From Microbacterium sp. (GTDB lineage: Bacteria; Actinomycetota; Actinomycetes; Actinomycetales; Microbacteriaceae): DNA of 64,000 nucleotides. The stretch spans positions 1-64,000 of the forward strand of contig NZ_JAPSIY010000003.1 in assembly GCF_031178445.1 (NCBI RefSeq), in the 5' to 3' direction. Shown here one piece after another: positions 58,054-64,000 of this stretch (the first letter of the stretch is position 1; every line of letters begins with the position of its first letter). The notes beneath the pieces are model-generated. The model was given only the letters and a program-made list of their open reading frames with translations, was not told the DNA's origin and searched no databases. Position numbers and translations under genes: made by a program.

Positions 58054-58623
58054 CTAGGAGGTCAGCACCGGCCAGGACACCGGCGTCCTGTCGTCCGTGG
58101 ACAGCAGACCCGCGATCCAGCCGTCCTCTCGTCCGCGCGGGGTGCTCTCGCCCTGGCGCAGCATCCCTTCGTAGCGGAACCCGAGCGATCGTGCTGTGCG
58201 TGCGGACGGCACGTTGCCGACGATGGCGCGCCAGCCGATGCGAGCGAGACGCAGCTCATCGAAGGCCCAGTCGACGACGGCGCGCGCCGCCTCGCCCATG
58301 ACCCCCTGGCCGCGATGCTCGGCTGCGCCCCAGAACCCGATCTCCGCCTCACCGCCGTGCGGGTGGGGCTTGATGCGGTGCAGACCGACCATTCCCGCCA
58401 GCGCCCCGTCCTTGCGGACCGCCCAAACGGTCTCGACACCTTCGTTCCACCAGCCGGCGACCAACTGCACGAAGTCGGCCGCGTCGTCCGCCGAGTACGG
58501 ACTCGGCACAGTGGTCCAGCGGGGGATCTCCGGATCCTGGCAGGCGGCGGTGATCGCGTCGATGTCGGCTTCGGTCGGGATGCTGAGCACCAGTCGATCG
58601 GTGCGCAGGGTGACGGGATGCAT
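58054..58623 (-). CDS. GNAT family N-acetyltransferase (RimJ/RimL-like)
   Basis: 189 aa. The acetyl-CoA-binding loop is HRGQGVMGEAAR, with NVPSARTARSLGFRYEGMLRQ near the end, the pattern of RimJ/RimL-type protein or small-molecule acetyltransferases. The start at 58623 (MHPVTLRTDRLVLSIP) is the normal family start. It is divergent from the next gene. Substrate unknown. Confidence 0.86.
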   Translation of the reverse strand: MHPVTLRTDRLVLSIPTEADIDAITAACQDPEIPRWTTVPSPYSADDAADFVQLVAGWWNEGVETVWAVRKDGALAGMVGLHRIKPHPHGGEAEIGFWGAAEHRGQGVMGEAARAVVDWAFDELRLARIGWRAIVGNVPSARTARSLGFRYEGMLRQGESTPRGREDGWIAGLLSTDDRTPVSWPVLTS

Positions 58624-58700
58624 CGCACCAGCGTACGGGCCCGCCGCACTCGATAGGATTCGGCGGACGGTCGTTCGCCGTGACCCAGAGGAGGATGGCC

Positions 58701-59591
58701 GTGCAAGTGCAGCACTCGTCATCGAAGGGCGTGACCGCGTCACTGCTGGCATCCGTTCTCTTCGGAGGCATCTTCTTCCTCGCCGCCCAGCTGAAGTCCT
58801 CGGCGGAGGTCGTCTACGCGTGGCGCGTCCTCGCGACGCTCGCGCTTTACGCGCTGGCCCTCTCGCATCCGGCGGCGCGCCGCTCGCTCGTCATGTTGTG
58901 GCGTCGCCTCCGGGCACGATGGTGGATGCCGCTGATTGCCCTGATGCTCACGACGATCGTCGGCGTGCAGCTGTGGCTGTTCATGTGGGCGCCGATGAAC
59001 GGACACGGGCTCGACGCCGGGCTCGGCTACCTGCTGCTGCCGATCAGCCTGGTGCTGTGCGGGCGTTTCCTGCTGCGCGCGCACGTCTCTGCGCTGCAAT
59101 GGGGCGTGGTGGCGCTCGCCGCCATCGCCGTGGTCATCAAGCTCGTGGCGACGCCGCAGATGTCGTGGGTCACCTGGACGATCTGCATCCCGTACGCCGT
59201 GTACTTCGTGCTGCGCCAGCGCTTCGGCCTGGACGGGCCCATGGCGTTCGGCATCGAGGTCGCGGTCATGACGCCGCTCGCGGTCACGCTGCTCGGCACG
59301 GCGGCGCCGGGGCCGATTCCCGCCGGGGAACTGGCCGGGCTCGCCGCGGTCGGGCTCGTCGGCGCGATCGCCATGGTGCTCTACCTGGGTGCCTCGACGA
59401 TGCTGTCGATGCCGGTGTTCGGTCTGCTCGGATACGCCGAACCGGTGATGCTGGTCATCGTCGCGATGCTGCTGGGAGAGCGGATGCGGGGCGCCGACGC
59501 CGTCGTGTACGCCATCCTCGCCGTCGCGCTCGCGGCGCTCGCGGTCGACGGGTTCCGAAGGTCGAGACCGAGTGTCCGTGCCCGCGATTAG
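58701..59591 (+). CDS. EamA/RarD-like drug/metabolite transporter
   Basis: 296 aa with about ten transmembrane helices in two EamA repeats (SVLFGGIFFLAAQLKSSAEVVYAWRVLATLALYAL, and VGAIAMVLYLGASTMLSMPVFGLLGYAEPVMLVIVAMLLGE). RarD and related exporters are similar; the substrate is not known. The start GTG 58701 is used because AGGAGG lies 6 nt upstream. ATG 58695 and GTG 58680 are alternatives but put the ribosome binding site too close or too far. It ends 9 bp before mfd. Confidence 0.85.
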   Translation: MQVQHSSSKGVTASLLASVLFGGIFFLAAQLKSSAEVVYAWRVLATLALYALALSHPAARRSLVMLWRRLRARWWMPLIALMLTTIVGVQLWLFMWAPMNGHGLDAGLGYLLLPISLVLCGRFLLRAHVSALQWGVVALAAIAVVIKLVATPQMSWVTWTICIPYAVYFVLRQRFGLDGPMAFGIEVAVMTPLAVTLLGTAAPGPIPAGELAGLAAVGLVGAIAMVLYLGASTMLSMPVFGLLGYAEPVMLVIVAMLLGERMRGADAVVYAILAVALAALAVDGFRRSRPSVRARD

Positions 59592-59600
59592 ACTCATCCG

Positions 59601-62600
59601 GTGACTGTTCCGGGGATTCTGCGCGCCTTGGAAGAGGCGAACCTTTACCGCGACGCCCTCGCCTGGGCCAAGACCGATGCCGACATCTCGGTGGTCGACG
59701 GGCTCGACGCCCCCGTGATCGCCGGGCTCCTCGAAAAGCGCGAGCGGGCCGGGCTGCCCGCATCCGCACTGGTCGTCACCCCCACGGGGCGTCGAGCGGA
59801 ATCCGTGGCCGCCGCGCTCGGCTCCTACTTGGCCGGTGCCGAGATCCTGACTTTCCCGGCCTGGGAGACGCTGCCGCACGAGCGGCTGAGCCCCAGCCCC
59901 GACACGGTCGGTCGACGCCTGGAGGCGCTGCGCCGCATCGCCACGTGGGACGGCGCGCGCCCGCTGATCGTCGTCGCGTCCGTGCGCGCAGCGCTGCAGC
60001 CGCTGGCAGCCAACCTCGGCGACGCGGCCCCGCTCGAGCTCCGCCTCGGCGGGCGCGGGATCGAGCTGGAGGACGCGGTCGAACAGCTCGTCGAGCGTGC
60101 CTACTCCCGAGTCGACATGGTCTCGCGCCGCGGTGAATTCGCGGTGCGCGGCGGCATCCTCGATGTCTTCCCTCCCACAGCCGACCACCCGCTGCGGGTG
60201 GAGTTCTTCGGGGATGAGGTCGACCAGATCCGAGCCTTCTCCGTCGCCGACCAGCGTTCGCTGCCCGGCGACGTCGAGGGCGTCGAACTGCCGGCTAGCC
60301 GCGAACTGCTGCTCACGGCGGACGTACGGGAGCGGGCGGCGGCGCTGGTCGGACGATTCCCTGCGATCTCGGGCATGCTCGAGAAGATGGCCGAGGGCAT
60401 CCCGGTCGAGGGCATGGAGTCGCTGCTCCCCGCCGTCTCCGGGCCCCTGATGACGCTCGCGGAATACCTGCCCGAGGGGTCGGCGACCGCCATCGTCGAC
60501 CCGGAGCGTGCCAGCGCCAGGGCGCAGAATCTCGGCGAGACCAATCGCGAGTTCCTGGATGCCGCGTGGAGCGCCGCCACGTCGGGAGCATCCGCTCCGA
60601 TCGACCTGGGCGCCGGTGACTTCATCTCCATCGCACGGCTGCGCGAAGTCGTGCGCGACCGCGACGGCGTCTGGTGGCGTCTGAGCACCTTCGCGACGGA
60701 CGACGCGGATGCCGAGAACCTCGACTCCTCGATCATCCCGTCGTTCCACGGCAACGTCGACGGTGCCATCGCCTTCGTCGAGGCGCGGCTGCACGACGGC
60801 TGGCGGGTCGTGATCATCGCATCAGGGCAGGGGCTCGTCGAGCGCGCGAGGGACGTGCTCAGCGACCGCGGACTCGCCGCCCGCATCGTCACGGATCTCG
60901 TCGACGCGCCGGAGGCGGGCGTCGCGAGCCTGGTGGCCGGCTCCGTGGAGTCCGGCTTCCAGGTGCCGGAGGCGAAGCTCGCCGTCCTCACCGACAACGA
61001 GTTCTACGGCCGAACGATCGGCGGCGATCAGCGCGTCGTGAAGAAGCTCGCCTCGCGTCGTCGGAACGTCGTCGACCCGCTGCAGTTGAAGCAGGGGGAC
61101 TACGTCGTGCACACCACGCACGGTATCGGCCGTTTCGTCGAGATGACCAAGCGCGAGGTGTCCACCGGCGGCCGCAACGCGACGAAATCGACCCGCGAGT
61201 ATCTGGTGCTCGAGTACGCGCCGTCCAAGCGTGGCTACCCCGGTGACAAGCTCTTCGTGCCGACCGACCAGCTCGACCTGCTCTCGAAGTACGTCGGCGG
61301 CGAGGCTCCCACCCTGTCGAAGATGGGCGGCAGCGACTGGGCGGCGGCGAAGGGCCGGGCGCGCAAGGCGGTGCGCGACATCGCCGTGGAACTCGTGAAG
61401 CTCTACTCGGCGCGGATGAGCGCCAAGGGGCACTCGTTCGGACCGGACACGCCGTGGCAGCGCGAGCTGGAGGAGGCGTTCCCGTTCGCCGAGACCCCCG
61501 ATCAACTGCAGACGATCGAGGAGATCAAGGCCGACATGGAGCGGCCCATTCCGATGGACCGGCTGCTGTCGGGGGACGTCGGCTTCGGCAAGACCGAGGT
61601 CGCCGTGCGCGCCGCCTTCAAGGCGATCCAGGAGGGTAAGCAGGTCGCGATGCTCGTGCCGACCACGCTCCTCGTCAAGCAGCACCTCGAGACGTTCACG
61701 GAGCGCTTCGCAGGCTTCCCGGTTAAGGTGCGCCCGCTCTCGCGCTTCCAGACCGACAAAGAGGCCAGGCTCACCCTGCAGGGACTGCTCGACGGCTCGG
61801 TGGACATGGTCATCGGCACGCACCGCATCCTCACCGACCAGGTGCTGTTCAAAGATCTCGGCCTGCTGATCATCGACGAGGAGCAGCGCTTCGGGGTCGA
61901 GCACAAGGACGCGCTGAAGAAACTGAAGACGAACGTCGACATCCTCGCCATGAGCGCCACGCCCATCCCGCGCACGCTCGAGATGGCGGTCACCGGCATC
62001 CGCGAGATGTCCACGCTGCAGACCCCGCCGGAGGACCGGCACCCGATCCTCTCCTTCGTCGGCCCGCGCAGCGACAAGCAGATCGCCGCGGCGATCCGCC
62101 GCGAGATCCTGCGCGAGGGGCAGGTGTTCTTCGTGCACAACCGCGTGCAGTCGATCCAGCGGGTCGCGGCCGAGCTCGCCGAGCTCGTACCCGAGGCGCG
62201 CATCGCGGTGGCGCACGGCAAGATGGGCGAGCACCAGCTCGAGCAGGTCGTCGACGACTTCTGGGAGCGCAAGTACGACGTGCTGGTCTCCACGACGATC
62301 ATCGAGACCGGTCTGGACATCTCCAACGCGAACACGATCATCATCGACCGCGCCGACAAGTACGGGCTCTCGCAGCTGCACCAGCTCCGCGGTCGCGTGG
62401 GGCGCGGCCGCGAGCGCGCCTACGCGTACTTCCTCTACGACGACACCAAGCCGCTCAGCGAAACCGCCGCAGACCGCCTGCAGACCATCGCCGTGAACAA
62501 CGATCTCGGCTCGGGCATGCAGGTCGCGCTGAAGGACCTCGAGTTGCGCGGCGCCGGCAACATGCTGGGCGCCGAGCAGGCAGGGCACATCGCGGGCGTA

Positions 62601-63128
62601 GGGTTCGACCTCTACCTGCGCATGATCGGCGAGGCGGTCGCCAACTTCCGGGGAGAGGAGACCGAGACCGGGGCCGAGCTGCGGCTGGAGCTGCCGGTCG
62701 AAGCGCGCATCCCCGAGCACTACATCGACAGCGAGCGGCTGCGACTGGAGGCGTACCAGAAGCTGTCGTCCGCGGCGACGGCCACAGCGACCGACGATGC
62801 GATCGACCTCGTGGCAGAGGAGCTGATCGACCGCTACGGCGCGTTGCCCGAGGAGGTCGAGACGCTCGTGACCGTGGCTCGGCTGCGCCGTCGGGCAGCC
62901 CGTGCCGGCCTGACCGATGTCGTCGCGATGGGATCGAACCTGCGCATCGCGCCGGCGCGCTTCGAGGACTCGATGAAGGTGCGCCTGCAGCGGCTGTACC
63001 CGAAGGCGAAGCTCGTCGGCGGGGGAGAAGCCGTTGTCGTGCCGATGCCGGGGCCGGACGGCCCCGAGCTCATCGCCTGGGTCGGCCAGCTCTTCACCGC
63101 GTTGTTCCCGGAGCCGGTCAAGGCCTGA
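59601..63128 (+). CDS. mfd: Transcription-repair coupling factor Mfd
   Basis: 1175 aa. The UvrB-like N-terminal region (MVSRRGEFAVRGGILDVFPP, HPLRVEFFGDEVDQIRAF) is followed by the RNA polymerase-interacting CarD-like domain (LKQGDYVVHTTHGIGRFVEM). The SF2 motor has Walker A GDVGFGKTEV near residue 655 and a DEEQRFG box near 760, then the RecG-like TRG region. It removes stalled RNA polymerase at lesions and recruits UvrA. The start is GTG 59601, as the frame has no ATG near. It may be cotranscribed with the transporter upstream. Confidence 0.97.
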   Translation: MTVPGILRALEEANLYRDALAWAKTDADISVVDGLDAPVIAGLLEKRERAGLPASALVVTPTGRRAESVAAALGSYLAGAEILTFPAWETLPHERLSPSPDTVGRRLEALRRIATWDGARPLIVVASVRAALQPLAANLGDAAPLELRLGGRGIELEDAVEQLVERAYSRVDMVSRRGEFAVRGGILDVFPPTADHPLRVEFFGDEVDQIRAFSVADQRSLPGDVEGVELPASRELLLTADVRERAAALVGRFPAISGMLEKMAEGIPVEGMESLLPAVSGPLMTLAEYLPEGSATAIVDPERASARAQNLGETNREFLDAAWSAATSGASAPIDLGAGDFISIARLREVVRDRDGVWWRLSTFATDDADAENLDSSIIPSFHGNVDGAIAFVEARLHDGWRVVIIASGQGLVERARDVLSDRGLAARIVTDLVDAPEAGVASLVAGSVESGFQVPEAKLAVLTDNEFYGRTIGGDQRVVKKLASRRRNVVDPLQLKQGDYVVHTTHGIGRFVEMTKREVSTGGRNATKSTREYLVLEYAPSKRGYPGDKLFVPTDQLDLLSKYVGGEAPTLSKMGGSDWAAAKGRARKAVRDIAVELVKLYSARMSAKGHSFGPDTPWQRELEEAFPFAETPDQLQTIEEIKADMERPIPMDRLLSGDVGFGKTEVAVRAAFKAIQEGKQVAMLVPTTLLVKQHLETFTERFAGFPVKVRPLSRFQTDKEARLTLQGLLDGSVDMVIGTHRILTDQVLFKDLGLLIIDEEQRFGVEHKDALKKLKTNVDILAMSATPIPRTLEMAVTGIREMSTLQTPPEDRHPILSFVGPRSDKQIAAAIRREILREGQVFFVHNRVQSIQRVAAELAELVPEARIAVAHGKMGEHQLEQVVDDFWERKYDVLVSTTIIETGLDISNANTIIIDRADKYGLSQLHQLRGRVGRGRERAYAYFLYDDTKPLSETAADRLQTIAVNNDLGSGMQVALKDLELRGAGNMLGAEQAGHIAGVGFDLYLRMIGEAVANFRGEETETGAELRLELPVEARIPEHYIDSERLRLEAYQKLSSAATATATDDAIDLVAEELIDRYGALPEEVETLVTVARLRRRAARAGLTDVVAMGSNLRIAPARFEDSMKVRLQRLYPKAKLVGGGEAVVVPMPGPDGPELIAWVGQLFTALFPEPVKA

Positions 63129-63164
63129 CGTCCCGCCACGACACCGTTCTGCTATTTTCAGAGA

Positions 63165-63968
63165 ATGGTGAATAAACCGGGATCGCTGACGCGCCCAGGT
63201 GCCCGCATCCGATATCGGGACGACGGTGGTGATGCGGCGGCCGTGGTCTTCACCCACGGTGCGGGGATGGATCACACCATGTTCGCCGCGCAGGCCGAGG
63301 CTGTGCGCGAGGCGGGATACCGCTCCGTCCTGTGGGATCTGCGCGGACACGGAGAATCCGCCATCGACCCTGGATGCCGGTTCACGGCGACCGCCGCGCT
63401 GGAGGACCTCGGCGCGCTGATCGACGACCGCGGGCTCTCCCGTCCGATCCTCGTCGGTCACTCCCTCGGCGGGAATCTCTCGCAGGCGTTCGTGCAGGAG
63501 CATCCGCAGCGAGCCGCCGGGCTCATCGTCGTGGGCTCAACGTGGAACACGGGGCCGCTGAGCCGCCTGGAGCGGCTCGGCCTGCGGCTGGCGGCCCCCA
63601 TGCTGGGCATGATCCCGGCCGCTCGCCTGCCGCGTCTGATGGCGGCGGCATCCGCGGTGAGTCCTGGCGCCATCGCTGAGACCGAGCGGGTTTTCGCGCG
63701 GATGCCGAAGGCGCTGTTCCTCGACGTCTGGCGCGCGACGGTCTCGTTCGTGAAACCCGACCCGGCCTACCGGACCCCCGTGCCCATCGGCCTGTTGCGC
63801 GGCGCAGAGGATCGCACCGGCAACATCTCGTCCGCGATGCCGCGGTGGGCGCAGGCGGAAGGGGTGCGCGAACGGGTGATCGCCGGCGCGGGGCACATCG
63901 TCACGCTCGACGCGCCGGACGCCTCGAGCGCCGCGCTGCTGTCGATCCTCGAGGAGCTGGCCTCGTGA
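63165..63968 (+). CDS. Alpha/beta hydrolase
   Basis: 267 aa alpha/beta hydrolase. Oxyanion HGAGMDH, nucleophile elbow GHSLGG, acid in RGAEDRT and catalytic His in GAGHIVTLD. Substrate is not visible; family members hydrolyse esters, epoxides or haloalkanes. It follows mfd by 36 bp and overlaps the next gene by GTGA. Confidence 0.87.
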   Translation: MVNKPGSLTRPGARIRYRDDGGDAAAVVFTHGAGMDHTMFAAQAEAVREAGYRSVLWDLRGHGESAIDPGCRFTATAALEDLGALIDDRGLSRPILVGHSLGGNLSQAFVQEHPQRAAGLIVVGSTWNTGPLSRLERLGLRLAAPMLGMIPAARLPRLMAAASAVSPGAIAETERVFARMPKALFLDVWRATVSFVKPDPAYRTPVPIGLLRGAEDRTGNISSAMPRWAQAEGVRERVIAGAGHIVTLDAPDASSAALLSILEELAS

Positions 63969-64000
63969 CCGACGCCGAGCGCTTCGTCGACGCCGTGGGG
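63965..64000 (+). CDS. Start of an unidentified gene, cut by the right edge
   Basis: A GTG at 63965 overlaps the hydrolase stop as GTGA and opens a frame of 12 codons, MTDAERFVDAVG, to the end of the window. This coupling is like that of most operons in the window and suggests a real start. The product cannot be named from so little. Confidence 0.4.
   Translation, partial: MTDAERFVDAVG

Noticed and set aside
60822..63503. 893-codon open frame antisense to mfd
   Set aside because: Mfd motifs on the plus strand are clear; the antisense product has no domain or start signal.
1..64000. CRISPR arrays, tRNA or rRNA genes, insertion sequences, prophage genes
   Set aside because: No repeat-spacer pattern, no transposase or integrase motif and no tRNA-like cloverleaf was seen by eye. 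A covariance-model search for small RNAs could not be run.

Overview
The window looks like chromosomal DNA from a high-GC actinobacterium, most probably Microbacteriaceae (Microbacterium-like). This is an inference from base composition, gene content, tightly overlapping ATGA/GTGA/TGATG operons and actinobacterial family types such as a LigB-size ATP ligase, a long GapB, a GTP-type PEP carboxykinase and a RamB/ScfR-like regulator. I see no mobile element, prophage, CRISPR array, tRNA or rRNA. Both edges cut genes: a class II glutamine amidotransferase at 1-127 (-) and an unidentified gene from 63965 (+).

Layout. (1) 1-2276: amidotransferase fragment, phosphoribosyltransferase, ATP-dependent DNA ligase. 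(2) 2413-5397: an ECF41-type sigma factor module with a sigma factor carrying a SnoaL-like C-terminal domain, a free-standing SnoaL-like protein and two tandem NAD(P)-binding epimerase-like paralogues. The sigma gene and the epimerase pair are preceded by the same promoter motif, TGTCACA-N16-GGTC. (3) 5463-10179: paaABCDE-paaG, encoding phenylacetyl-CoA epoxidase and isomerase, with a TetR/PaaR-like operator. (4) 10255-12914: a small unknown protein diverging from a RecQ-like helicase with a C-terminal phosphoribosyltransferase-like segment. (5) 12936-19305: a peptide-type ABC importer operon headed by a cytoplasmic beta-propeller protein, with two GGTATACC sites upstream. (6) 19612-26227: paaJ-paaF-paaH-paaZ-paaI-paaK, the rest of phenylacetate catabolism, diverging from a metabolite:H+ symporter gene whose promoter carries a near-perfect PaaR-like operator. 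(7) 27893-32100: branched-chain 2-oxoacid dehydrogenase E1 alpha, E1 beta and E2, with a divergent Lrp/AsnC regulator. (8) 32107-39308: HAD phosphatase, amidase, DUF998 membrane protein, a frameshifted DUF1905 gene, GapB, an AlkZ-like winged-helix protein and a thioesterase-like protein. (9) 39352-42775: RamB/ScfR-like regulator diverging from pckG. (10) 42868-47016: ABC exporter with a tiny HTH protein, LD-carboxypeptidase and a membrane protein with a proline-rich tail. (11) 47138-52927: branched-chain-type amino acid ABC importer with a LivM-LivG fusion, translationally coupled to an alpha-hydroxy acid oxidase. (12) 53081-57073: small membrane protein, then ribD-ribE-ribBA-ribH under an FMN riboswitch. 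(13) 57135-64000: Fpg/Nei glycosylase, GNAT acetyltransferase, EamA/RarD-like transporter, Mfd and an alpha/beta hydrolase.

How the genes work together. Together, PaaK, PaaABCDE, PaaG, PaaZ, PaaJ, PaaF and PaaH can take phenylacetate to acetyl-CoA and succinyl-CoA. PaaI is the salvage thioesterase, and the MFS protein is a candidate uptake system. No PaaR-type regulator gene is present, so it should lie elsewhere. GapB and PckG are gluconeogenic enzymes that fit growth on such substrates. Most of the window is ordinary metabolism. The items most worth follow-up are the ECF41 module with its duplicated regulatory domain, the helicase-phosphoribosyltransferase fusion, the beta-propeller/peptide-importer operon and the operator that ties the transporter to the phenylacetate regulon.
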